This document shows positions 7,927 through 16,655 of a DNA stretch of 64,000 nucleotides, in pieces. Location of the stretch: NCBI GenBank assembly GCA_031278895.1, contig JAITJN010000037.1, forward strand, positions 1 through 64,000. Reading direction: 5' to 3'. The DNA comes from Candidatus Endomicrobiellum guadaloupense (GTDB lineage: Bacteria > Elusimicrobiota > Endomicrobiia > Endomicrobiales > Endomicrobiaceae). The notes below the pieces were generated by a model. That model saw only the letters and a list, made by a program, of their open reading frames with translations, was not told where the DNA came from and searched no databases. A program made the position numbers and the translations under genes. The number at the start of each line of letters is the position of its first letter. Position 1 is the first letter of the stretch.

Positions 7927-10900
7927 ATGATAGCTAAAAATTTTAAAGCTTTAGTTTTAATATTATCTTTATCTTTGTTCATTAATTCCGCAGGATTTGC
8001 GGAGTATAAATCTTATGCGACAAAATACAGCGTACTGGGCAGTAGTCAAAAAGAAATTTACAGTCAATTTGATGAGTACGATATATTTCACGATATTGAA
8101 AGTACAGAGCCTTCTGGAACTATAATTTCGCAAGATAAAGAAGAGCTGCCAGAATCCGTCCAGGAGATAGCAGGCCAAGAGATATTGAATTATTTTAACG
8201 ATAAAAAATACTCAACGATGGAATATTCTCATAAAAGTTGGCTAGAAAAAGATAAACGTTATGAAAGATCTCCAAATACAGATTTAAAAAATCAGTCTTT
8301 ACCACTTCCAATAACAGCTGATCTCCCATTTGATTCAAATCTTTCTCTTTCAGGAAGAAAACTTATAGGTTTTAGCCATACATCAAGAGTATATAATAAA
8401 GAAGAAGCAGGGAAAAGGAAAAATAATTCAACATTTAAGATGGAGCAAGAATTACAGATGAAAGTTCTTGGAAGTATAGGGGAAAGATTAAATGTTAATA
8501 TTGACTATGATGACACTGTAGACAAAAAAGACATATCTCTAATTTACAAAGGCAAACGTGGCGAACTTGTAAAAGAAGCAGCTTTTGGAGATATTTCTAT
8601 TTGTATGCCTGCTACGGAATTTACTGGATATAAAAAAGAGTTGTTTGGACTAAAAGTTGACACAGAATATAAAGGTTTTGGCTTAAATGGTTTTTTTAGC
8701 AAAACAAAAGGCTTATCTGAAGTAAAACGTTTTACAGGAAGTACTCAATTAGAAAGAAAAATTATCGCCGATACAGCTTATGTTAAATTGAAATATTATT
8801 CGTTACTAGCAAACGGCGAAGTGAGAACAATTAAAAACGGCTCTGTGAAAGTATATATAGACTATCAAAAAAATGATCCCAAATATAATTTTTCTTATCC
8901 GACAGGTGTCCTTCTTACAGACATAAACAATACAGCAAGATTTAATTATACAGGTAATTTTGTAACTCTGGTACAAGGCCAAGATTTTATTGTTGACTAT
9001 ACAACAGGTATGCTTGGGTTTAAGACTACTTTGGTTGGCAATTATGTTGTTGCTGTAAGTTATGACTTTAGCGATGGGACATCTCTTCCTGATCCAGCTA
9101 TAATAAAAGATGAGAATAATACCGCAGGGATTACTACAGAACTTAAAACAGTCTATGATTTAGGAAACTTAAAAATAGTTCGCGATAATGGAAGAGGTAA
9201 CTTTTTGCTAGAAATAAAATATTTAAATGATTCTGTCCCTGTAATCATTGATGGAGGAATCCCCGTTGCGTCTTATCCATCAGATATTACGGTTGATTTT
9301 GAAAATGGATACTTCAAACTCAATAATAGATTACACAACTCTTTATATAGCAGTGGAGAACACAAGTATAACTTTTTAACTGAATATCAATATACGATTA
9401 AAATACTAAATTTAAGACCAGGAATTGTTCCACGTTCTGAAAAAATTATTGTTGATGGAAATACTTTGAAAAATGGTGATGATTACATCATTGATTATGA
9501 TATAGGAATTTTGACTATAAAAAATGATGAAGTGATAAAAGAGAATTCTGTGATGGACGTTTCTTACGATTATTCCATTTTTGGTGCAGGAAATGAAACA
9601 TCTCTTGTAGGGGCTAACACAAGATTTAAAGTAATAGATAATTTTTCAGTTGGAGCAAGCATAATACATAATTTTACTGCGAAGGGAAAAGAGCTTCCTG
9701 ATATAAAAAATACTCCTACTAATCTTACAATTAGTGAATGTGATGCAAAAATTACAGATTTAGACATAGACTTATTAAATATGAGCCTTAACGGCGGTGT
9801 TGAATATGCTTTAAGCTCTTACAACAGCAATACTGCTGGAAAAGCATTAATTGATTCTATGGATAATTCTGTTAGAGAAGATATGGCGAATATGCTAGAA
9901 GAAAATTGGTTTCATAGTGCTACAGGGTACCCAACAGTAAGAAGAAACTTAAGAGACTTGTCTTGGAGAAGTTATGAAATAAATCTTAGAGATATTGATC
10001 CATTTTTAGAGATTAATGATGGAGAAAGACAAATCGTTTTAGACGTTGATTATGACGTTAGAGTTTCATCAGAAATAGCTTTTTCTCAAAAACTTTGTTC
10101 AGGATGGGAGGGAATAGACTATTCAAAAAAACTCTATGTTGATATATGGATTAACGATCCGAACTCATACTCTCATGATGTTGTTATAGAGTACGCTTCT
10201 TGCATAAATGAAGATTCTGATGGTTGTGGCGAGCTCGACACCGAAGATACTGATAATACAGGAATTTTGAGTCCATGGAAAGATACAGGGCGACCTTATC
10301 ATAATAGAGATGGAACGGTTTCATTGATAGGCGCTTATAACGGTAAGCTTGATACTGAAGATATAAACGGAAATGGAATATTAGATATGGAAGATGAAGT
10401 AGCAGAAAGCTTTTCTCTTTCAGATCCAAGTGTTACTGTAATAAACACTAATCCAAACGGTTGGAGACAATTAAGAATTCCAATAGATATTAATAACAAT
10501 AACAGAGATATTTGGAGAAATATAAGAATTTTACGTGTGAAAATATGCCAGACAAGAGGTCTTACAGGCAATCAAGGAAGACTAAGCATCGGTAAGATAT
10601 CAATATCAGGAAACAGATGGGAAAAAGCAGGTTTGAATTTAAATGATTTCAACATTTCTTCTATAGGCAGATTTGACGTAAACTACAAATCTCTTATAAA
10701 TAACAGATATTATTTAGATTTATACGGCATAGAGAACACAGTAAAGAAAGATGAAAGAGCTTTAAAGATAGAATATACTGCTTTAGGATCACAAGAACAG
10801 TTTTTAGCAAAATCAGTCTATTTAGGCGAAGCTCTTGATTTGTCAAAATATGAATCTTTAAGGTTTATGGTGTATGCAAAACCTGAAAATGAATATGCTG

Positions 10901-13212
10901 CATTAGGCGATGTTATAATATTTAGAGCAGGTGGGAATGATGATAATTATTTTGAATATAGAGTTGCTGTAACAAATGATGCGTGTTGGCAAGATTGGAA
11001 CTTAATTGTAATAAACCAAAATGCTATTGGCACAAATGCATATTGGTCAACATCAGATCCAAATGCTGAAATTATTGTACATGGAAACCCATCTTTAGAT
11101 ACAATTTCGCAGTTTGTTATTGGTGTGGAATCTTCTGATATAGGAAATAAACGTCAAGTATGGTTCAATGAGATACATGTTACCGGGACTAAACTCACAA
11201 ATGGTTCTGGTTGGAAATCCGGAGGAGATTTACAGTGGAGAGGCAATGATGTATTAGGAACTATAACCGTTGGGGCTTCTAAAAAAACAATTGATAGAGA
11301 TTTCCGTAATATTACTGCTGGGGTCTATAATAGAGACTTCACTGAAGAAAATGCTTATTTTGATTTTGAAGGTTTAAAAACCAATAGCCCTGCAAAAATA
11401 TTTCCTTTAAAAACAGGAATCTCTAGGGTAGAGACAATAACTCCAAGAGTTTCAGAAAATAAGTCAAACTTGGTTTCTTTAAATGAGGATGGTCGTGTTA
11501 TAAAGTATTGCGGATATGCTGAAACTGATTTAAGACCAGGAATAAGGTTTCCAAAAATTGGATTAAAGTATGATCGTTCTATTATAGACACGTCAAAAAT
11601 TAAACGTTTAGAAGACAAAGAAACTTTATCAGGAGCGTTTGTTTATAATGTCCCTGTCAATCTTATAATATTTCCAGTGAACATATCTGCAGATGCAAAA
11701 ACTTCAAGATCATATTTTAAAATTTACCCTGAAATTCCTATAGAAGTATCAAAAGAATTTTTAGGAGTAGACAAAATAAGGCAATATTTAGATATTTCTA
11801 ATTACCATACTTTAGAACAATCAAACATACTAGCGTTGAAATGTCCTTTTAAATTTACGAAAGGTATTACTTTTTCTCCTGGATATACAATAAACATAGT
11901 AAGGGAAAAAAATAGAGATTTCCCAATAGGAATTGAATACGATAAATCTTTAAACCAAGGTGTGGGTGCAAGTCTTGTCTTGGGTCTTGCAGATTGGTTT
12001 TCTCCTGCACTTACATATAGTATTAATACTAAAGAGAATTATAATGTTCGTACAAGTACTAATTCAGAAACTCTTATTATACCTGGGCAAAAGAAGTATA
12101 TAGAAAGGAATGGTATTGGAGAAGTTTCTTGGAATTTAAATGTTTATGACATTACTTCTTTTAGGCTTTTAAAAACTTTATCATTTTCATCTTACTATAA
12201 ACTTCAAGATTTAGATTCTTATGACAATGTTGACAAAAATTTTAAATCAATAGGCTGGACAAGTAAAAAACTTTGGGTAAGAGACAATCCTCTTATGGAT
12301 ATACAACCTTTTTATTCGTCAAATACTTATACTGTTAAAACAATTTTAAATAGAAATGATATTCGTTTTACAGGAAAATATATGCCTTTTGAAGCATTTT
12401 CTTTTAGAGGATTTTTTGCCCCATTAAATTCTCTAAGCGCAAACTGCACTTATACTCAAGGAAACGAAAAATCTTACAAAACAGGCACAAACAATAAAAT
12501 ATGTACAATAATATGGCCTGATATTATTCTTGGAATATCAAATGTTGATAAGTTTTTTTACCAAATGCATATTTTTGACGATACTCAACTCAATTTAAAA
12601 TATAACAATAAAAGTGTAGTGGCTTACAATGTTTCTTATATTGATAGTATTATGAGAGGATTGGATTACAGATTTAAATTCTTAAAGATTTTTGATTTAT
12701 ATCTTGCTTTAGAAAATACAAAGTCTGAAGAATTATCTTATAGTACTTTGAAAACTTTGTTTGATTCTTGTGCAAATAAACATGTATTTCAGAGTGCTCT
12801 AGGTCTAGGGCGATGGCGATTTAGTTTAAGATATGAAAATGAGGAGCGTTGGCAAAAAAATGCTTCAGGAAAATATTCGTCAAATGTTTGCAAACATTCT
12901 TATGTTGGTCAGATAAATGCGGATTTGCTTTTTACATCTGGAATAAGACTTCCTTTAATAGCAAAAGCAATCCCTTTGAAAAACAGAATGATATTCATTT
13001 CAAATTTAAAGTATATAGACCAAAAGTCAGATGTTAATGTTGAAAAGGATAATAATATAAATTATGGGATTGCTGCTAATGCCGATTACGAAATATCAAA
13101 ATATTTTAGATTTATTGCTGGATTAAGTTATGACAGATTTGAATTTAGATACAACAATGATTTAAATTATTACGACTTTACAGTTATAGCTAGACTGACA
13201 ATACAATTTTAG
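7927..13212 (+). CDS. giant SprA-like outer-membrane beta-barrel protein
   Basis: A 1761-residue exported protein: a signal peptide (residues 1-25, ALVLILSLSLFINSAGFA) followed by repetitive alternating beta-strand sequence to a terminal aromatic residue (...ARLTIQF). The segment around residues 140-300 ('FKMEQELQMKVLGSIGERLNVNIDYD', 'LFGLKVDTEYKGFGLNGFFSKTKG') looks like the repeated N-terminal region of SprA, the very large translocon barrel of the Bacteroidota type IX secretion system. A Thr/Asp-rich insert near residues 755-810 (DTEDTDNTGILS, DTEDINGNGILD) resembles calcium-binding dockerin-type loops. It is shorter than typical SprA (about 2300 residues). It precedes comF by 12 bases. 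The SprA relation is read by eye and the function is inferred. Confidence 0.65.
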   Translation: MIAKNFKALVLILSLSLFINSAGFAEYKSYATKYSVLGSSQKEIYSQFDEYDIFHDIESTEPSGTIISQDKEELPESVQEIAGQEILNYFNDKKYSTMEYSHKSWLEKDKRYERSPNTDLKNQSLPLPITADLPFDSNLSLSGRKLIGFSHTSRVYNKEEAGKRKNNSTFKMEQELQMKVLGSIGERLNVNIDYDDTVDKKDISLIYKGKRGELVKEAAFGDISICMPATEFTGYKKELFGLKVDTEYKGFGLNGFFSKTKGLSEVKRFTGSTQLERKIIADTAYVKLKYYSLLANGEVRTIKNGSVKVYIDYQKNDPKYNFSYPTGVLLTDINNTARFNYTGNFVTLVQGQDFIVDYTTGMLGFKTTLVGNYVVAVSYDFSDGTSLPDPAIIKDENNTAGITTELKTVYDLGNLKIVRDNGRGNFLLEIKYLNDSVPVIIDGGIPVASYPSDITVDFENGYFKLNNRLHNSLYSSGEHKYNFLTEYQYTIKILNLRPGIVPRSEKIIVDGNTLKNGDDYIIDYDIGILTIKNDEVIKENSVMDVSYDYSIFGAGNETSLVGANTRFKVIDNFSVGASIIHNFTAKGKELPDIKNTPTNLTISECDAKITDLDIDLLNMSLNGGVEYALSSYNSNTAGKALIDSMDNSVREDMANMLEENWFHSATGYPTVRRNLRDLSWRSYEINLRDIDPFLEINDGERQIVLDVDYDVRVSSEIAFSQKLCSGWEGIDYSKKLYVDIWINDPNSYSHDVVIEYASCINEDSDGCGELDTEDTDNTGILSPWKDTGRPYHNRDGTVSLIGAYNGKLDTEDINGNGILDMEDEVAESFSLSDPSVTVINTNPNGWRQLRIPIDINNNNRDIWRNIRILRVKICQTRGLTGNQGRLSIGKISISGNRWEKAGLNLNDFNISSIGRFDVNYKSLINNRYYLDLYGIENTVKKDERALKIEYTALGSQEQFLAKSVYLGEALDLSKYESLRFMVYAKPENEYAALGDVIIFRAGGNDDNYFEYRVAVTNDACWQDWNLIVINQNAIGTNAYWSTSDPNAEIIVHGNPSLDTISQFVIGVESSDIGNKRQVWFNEIHVTGTKLTNGSGWKSGGDLQWRGNDVLGTITVGASKKTIDRDFRNITAGVYNRDFTEENAYFDFEGLKTNSPAKIFPLKTGISRVETITPRVSENKSNLVSLNEDGRVIKYCGYAETDLRPGIRFPKIGLKYDRSIIDTSKIKRLEDKETLSGAFVYNVPVNLIIFPVNISADAKTSRSYFKIYPEIPIEVSKEFLGVDKIRQYLDISNYHTLEQSNILALKCPFKFTKGITFSPGYTINIVREKNRDFPIGIEYDKSLNQGVGASLVLGLADWFSPALTYSINTKENYNVRTSTNSETLIIPGQKKYIERNGIGEVSWNLNVYDITSFRLLKTLSFSSYYKLQDLDSYDNVDKNFKSIGWTSKKLWVRDNPLMDIQPFYSSNTYTVKTILNRNDIRFTGKYMPFEAFSFRGFFAPLNSLSANCTYTQGNEKSYKTGTNNKICTIIWPDIILGISNVDKFFYQMHIFDDTQLNLKYNNKSVVAYNVSYIDSIMRGLDYRFKFLKIFDLYLALENTKSEELSYSTLKTLFDSCANKHVFQSALGLGRWRFSLRYENEERWQKNASGKYSSNVCKHSYVGQINADLLFTSGIRLPLIAKAIPLKNRMIFISNLKYIDQKSDVNVEKDNNINYGIAANADYEISKYFRFIAGLSYDRFEFRYNNDLNYYDFTVIARLTIQF

Positions 13213-13224
13213 AGAGTTTTAGAT

Positions 13225-13941
13225 ATGAAAAAAGTTTTCCTAGATATCGTAAATTTATTTTATCCAGTTACATGTTCATTATGTGGAGAAGACTTAAACC
13301 CCATATTTCAAACTAATATATGTAATAGGTGTAGAAATTCTTTTAATTTAATAACAGGAAATATTTGTCAAAAATGTGGTGTTCCTTTACAAAGTGAAGG
13401 TAAATTCTGTTATATATGTAAAACAAGACCTAAAGAATATATATTTGATGAAATGCGCTCTGTTTATGAATACAAAGGTTCTATAAGAAAGCTGATTTTA
13501 AAGTTTAAATATTCTAATAGATCTTTTTTAGCAAAAGATTTTGCTAAAGAGATGTATAAAACAATACAAAACAATAATTTTTATAAAGAAACAGATTTTA
13601 TTATACCAGTTCCTTTAAATGTAATTAGAAGAGTAAAAAGAGGTTACAATCAGGCAGCTTTGCTTGCAAACGAATTATCAGCTAAAGCAGATATTACTGT
13701 ATTAAAAGATGTTCTGTTTAGAAAAAAAATAACAAAACCTCAGTTTAAATTATCAAAGACTGAACGCTTTGAAAATATAAAAAATTCTTTTTTTGTAAAA
13801 AATAGAAAAATTATAGCAGGTAAAAATATATTGTTAGTAGATGATATAGTTACAACTGCTTCAACTATTTGTGCATGTTCATCTGTTTTAAAATCTTGTG
13901 GTGCAAGTAAAGTTTTTATATTAACATTATCAAGAGATTAA
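13225..13941 (+). CDS. comF: ComF-family phosphoribosyltransferase-like protein
   Basis: A ComF/GntX-type protein of 238 residues. An N-terminal zinc-binding region has four CxxC-type pairs (CSLC, CNRC, CQKC, CYIC). It is followed by a type I phosphoribosyltransferase fold whose PRPP loop is 'ILLVDDIVTTASTI'. In naturally competent bacteria ComF helps handle incoming single-stranded DNA. In other lineages the role is undefined. It lies 12 bases after the SprA-like gene, so it is probably co-transcribed. No other competence genes are nearby, so a DNA-uptake role here is only inference. Confidence 0.85.
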   Translation: MKKVFLDIVNLFYPVTCSLCGEDLNPIFQTNICNRCRNSFNLITGNICQKCGVPLQSEGKFCYICKTRPKEYIFDEMRSVYEYKGSIRKLILKFKYSNRSFLAKDFAKEMYKTIQNNNFYKETDFIIPVPLNVIRRVKRGYNQAALLANELSAKADITVLKDVLFRKKITKPQFKLSKTERFENIKNSFFVKNRKIIAGKNILLVDDIVTTASTICACSSVLKSCGASKVFILTLSRD

Positions 13942-13962
13942 CTTGTTAAGGTAAATGCAAAA

Positions 13963-13984
13963 ATGGAAAGGCATGCCTTTCCAT
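13963..13984. repeat. 22-base perfect palindrome downstream of comF
   Basis: ATGGAAAGGCA is followed directly by its complement TGCCTTTCCAT, giving an 11-bp-arm palindrome 22 bases after the comF stop. It would form a strong hairpin in RNA but has no T tract after it, so it is not a standard intrinsic terminator. It may stabilise the 3' end or act as a binding site. The following 180 bases to the lipoprotein pseudogene show nothing else clear. Confidence 0.55.
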
Positions 13985-14159
13985 CACTAAATCGTGTGGG
14001 AAATGCATTATTAAATCCAGAAGGTATACAAATTTAATTAATAAAATGAGACCACTCTAAAAGTTCACTTTTTGTTGCTTAAGTTTTCCATATAATTTAT
14101 TATATCATTATTATATCAATTAAGTAGAGAAATAAGTTAAAATACAAAATAGGTAAGAG

Positions 14160-14965
14160 ATGAAAAAATTTAAGTATTTATTGATTTTGCTGTTATGTGC
14201 AGTATGTTTAAATGCTTGTGATATGGCTGGAAGCAAAGAATTAGTTATAGAAATTATCATATAAATCCTTTATCTGATAGTGAAGTAGAGGATGCTCTTA
14301 AAAACCTTCTTGTAGAGATACTAAACTGCTATAGTTTTTTGAATATTAATGATGATATTTCTTCTATTAGAAGATCCATATTTACCGCGTCTGTAAGCAA
14401 CCTAGATGTGGAACGTTTAAATCGTATTAGAGGAGCATTATTGGCTCCACCTCCAATACAGGATGATAGATGTTACAATATGGTTGCAGAACTTGTTAGA
14501 ATCAATGAAATTCACATTGATGAGAGTGATATTTATCCTGTTGCATCTGCGATTAGTCGCATGTGTAGTTGTCTTAATGAGCATCTTGAGATAAATCTTT
14601 ATACAATATATACTCTTGCTAATACTACAGGTTTGTTTTTTGATCTTGGAGTTATTAAATAGAATATAACAACTGGTATTATTAATTTAAGGACTCTTAA
14701 TGTTCAACTAAATAGAGCTGCTGAAATAATAGAGCATATAAATTCCCTTCATATTGGTGCTGACATGTCAAACACATATAAAAGTATATTATTTTGTAAA
14801 AAAATAGTTGTTGCCTTATGCAATGGAGATCGTAATAATCTTAATCTTTTTACTAGACAACTTAGAGATAACGATATAGATATAATTGGAGATATTGCTA
14901 ATGTATTAAACAATGATGAGCGTGAGCAGTTAGCAGAAGCACTTACAAACCTCCTCTCAAAATAA
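14160..14965 (+). pseudogene. decayed lipoprotein gene (one frameshift, one in-frame stop)
   Basis: ATG 14160 opens a lipoprotein signal (MKKFKYLLILLLCAVCLNAC, lipobox LNAC) that runs into a stop after about 34 codons. Reading continues in another frame from about 14240 (NPLSDSEVEDALKNLLVEIL...) through the 107-residue track ORF to a TAG at 14660. Beyond that stop the same frame stays open through the 66-residue track ORF at 14765 to the stop at 14965. So the two track ORFs and the signal peptide are one gene of about 265 codons carrying a frameshift and an amber codon. The function is unknown. It lies just upstream of the Tad pilus genes, as the intact lipoprotein at 20468 lies just downstream. 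Confidence 0.8.
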
Positions 14966-15072
14966 GTTTTTTTCATTTTATCTCATATAAAATTAGACAA
15001 CTGCATAAATTTTTTGTAAACTCTCGTCAATCTTAGCTTTTCAATAACTTAAATTAAAGAAATCAGGACATA

Positions 15073-15615
15073 ATGATTTGCTTAAAGTTTGTTAAACAAT
15101 CAAGGGGACAAGCTCTTGTTGAAGCAGCTTTAGTTACCCCATTGCTTATTATTTTTCTTTTTGGAGTTTTGTGGTTTGCCAGTATAATCCTTACTTGGCA
15201 ACAATTAACATCTGCTGCTCGTTATGGAGCTGATATGCTTGCCTACACGCCTTTTAGCGTAAAATATATAGAAGATGATATAAGAGATTATCTATGTGCT
15301 AAAAATACAATAGGAAGAATCATTGATCCAAAAAGACTCAGCATAAGAATTGAAGCAAATGATTATATTCCTATAAAATTTGATTTTGATATCACAAACA
15401 TTTCTAGGTTTGCAGCTTTAAATCCTTTAAATATGTTCAACTCATTAAAATCTTTTGCTCCTGGAGCTGCTAAAAAATCTTTTGTTGAAATAAAATATTC
15501 TCATAAAATTCCAAGAATACTTAAAATAATTGGAAACGACAGCATAAAAATAACAGCTTGCGCGTCAGTTTTGTCTGGGACTGGAAGTATCGCAGATTTA
15601 CGAAGGCAAAAATAA
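15073..15615 (+). CDS. tadE: TadE-like minor pseudopilin
   Basis: A 180-residue TadE/TadG-family protein: a short positive N-terminus, then 'SRGQALVEAALVTPLLIIFLFGVLWFA', the TadE processing site (Gly before a Glu-containing hydrophobic helix). It would be processed by a prepilin peptidase and take part in assembly of the Flp pilus. AGGA lies 6 bases before ATG 15073. It is the first gene of the Tad cluster. No peptidase gene (tadV/cpaA) is in the window. Confidence 0.85.
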   Translation: MICLKFVKQSRGQALVEAALVTPLLIIFLFGVLWFASIILTWQQLTSAARYGADMLAYTPFSVKYIEDDIRDYLCAKNTIGRIIDPKRLSIRIEANDYIPIKFDFDITNISRFAALNPLNMFNSLKSFAPGAAKKSFVEIKYSHKIPRILKIIGNDSIKITACASVLSGTGSIADLRRQK

Positions 15616-15635
15616 ACTTAAATAGGGGCGAAACT

Positions 15636-15806
15636 ATGAACTTTGGCTGGATTAAAAAAAACAAAGGGCAGGGAATGGTTGAGTATATTCTTATCATAGC
15701 TGTTGTTGTGGGTATAGTTTTTGTTGCATATAAGACTTTAGGGAAAAAAGTTAAATCCCAATTTGAGAAAGCTACTAAAACAATTCAATCAGCAGATAAA
15801 GTATAG
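15636..15806 (+). CDS. flp: Flp/Fap-type pilin
   Basis: A 56-residue major pilin of the Flp type. 'KKNKGQGMVEYILIIAVVVGIVFVAY' is the classic Flp signature, with cleavage after Gly and Glu at position 5 of the mature protein (Met-Val-Glu-Tyr). ATG 15636 is chosen over the longer track ORF because the sequence then starts just ahead of the pilin signal, and an AGGGG lies upstream. It is placed between tadE and cpaB. Flp pilins are normally present in large excess, so this small gene may be the most strongly translated of the cluster. Confidence 0.88.
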   Translation: MNFGWIKKNKGQGMVEYILIIAVVVGIVFVAYKTLGKKVKSQFEKATKTIQSADKV

Positions 15807-15810
15807 TCTT

Positions 15811-16647
15811 ATGAAAAGGTCTATAATAATTGCTTTAATCTGCGCGATAATTTGTGGAGTGTTAGCCTATTTGTTTTTGTCAGATTTAGAAATTAAATAT
15901 AAATCTGCGACTGATCCTATTAAGGTTGTTGTTGCATGTCAAAGAATACCCCAAGGAATTTTAATAGAATCTAACATGCTTATTGAAAAAATAATACCTA
16001 AAGAGTACATGCAGCCGAAAGCTTTTCAAAGTTTAAGTGATTTGTTTAGAGAAGATGGTTCTGCTATTTATATATCTTTAAATACAATTGAAGAAAATGA
16101 ACAAATACTTTCCACAAAAGTTTCAAAAACTAATCAAGATACTGGCATAAGTAATTTAATTCCAGATACTAAAAAGGCTCTATCAGTATCTTTTGACGGC
16201 GAGTCTTTAGGTATTCTTACTCCTGGCAATAGAATAGATATTTATGCTATAATTGAATACCTTGATAATGGCAAAGAATTGCAAGATATAGTATTTTCTG
16301 TAGCACAAAATGTTTTGGTTCTAGCTGTTGGAGAGAGCTGCATAGGGGCTGTCAAAAAATCTGATCAAGAAGATGAAGATGTAGCTAATTTAAACTCTGT
16401 AACCGTCGCTGTATCTGTAGAAGAAACTCAAAAAATCCTTATAGCGTGCGAAAAAGGACGCTTAAAATATGTAGTAAGACCTGCCGGTGACTTAGAAATA
16501 TCTGATATAAAACCTTTAAAACTTTCGTCAATGATAAAAGATATTTCAAAAATATCTCCAAATTACACAAGAGATTTAAAGACAGCAAACCAAAGAGAAG
16601 TTTTAGAAATAATAAACAAATACACAAACATAAACAAACAAAAATAG
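15811..16647 (+). CDS. cpaB: CpaB/RcpC pilus assembly protein (SAF domain)
   Basis: A 278-residue periplasmic, membrane-anchored Flp pilus assembly protein. There is one N-terminal helix (IIIALICAIICGVLAYLFL), then an SAF domain ('VVVACQRIPQGILIESNML') and the RcpC region ('LSVSFDGESLGILTPGNRIDIYAII'). Start ATG 15811 lies 4 bases after the flp stop. The longer start in the track overlaps flp. CpaB partners normally include the secretin CpaC, which is not in this window. Confidence 0.88.
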   Translation: MKRSIIIALICAIICGVLAYLFLSDLEIKYKSATDPIKVVVACQRIPQGILIESNMLIEKIIPKEYMQPKAFQSLSDLFREDGSAIYISLNTIEENEQILSTKVSKTNQDTGISNLIPDTKKALSVSFDGESLGILTPGNRIDIYAIIEYLDNGKELQDIVFSVAQNVLVLAVGESCIGAVKKSDQEDEDVANLNSVTVAVSVEETQKILIACEKGRLKYVVRPAGDLEISDIKPLKLSSMIKDISKISPNYTRDLKTANQREVLEIINKYTNINKQK

Positions 16648-16655
16648 AGGTTTAG

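Noticed and set aside
9570-9767. Minus-strand ORFs within the SprA-like gene (also 10184, 10335, 11355)
   Set aside because: Antisense shadows with no ribosome sites or domain character.
14339-14662. Independent 107-residue gene with TTG start
   Set aside because: The frame extends upstream without a stop toward the lipoprotein signal and downstream past the TAG, so it is part of a larger broken gene.
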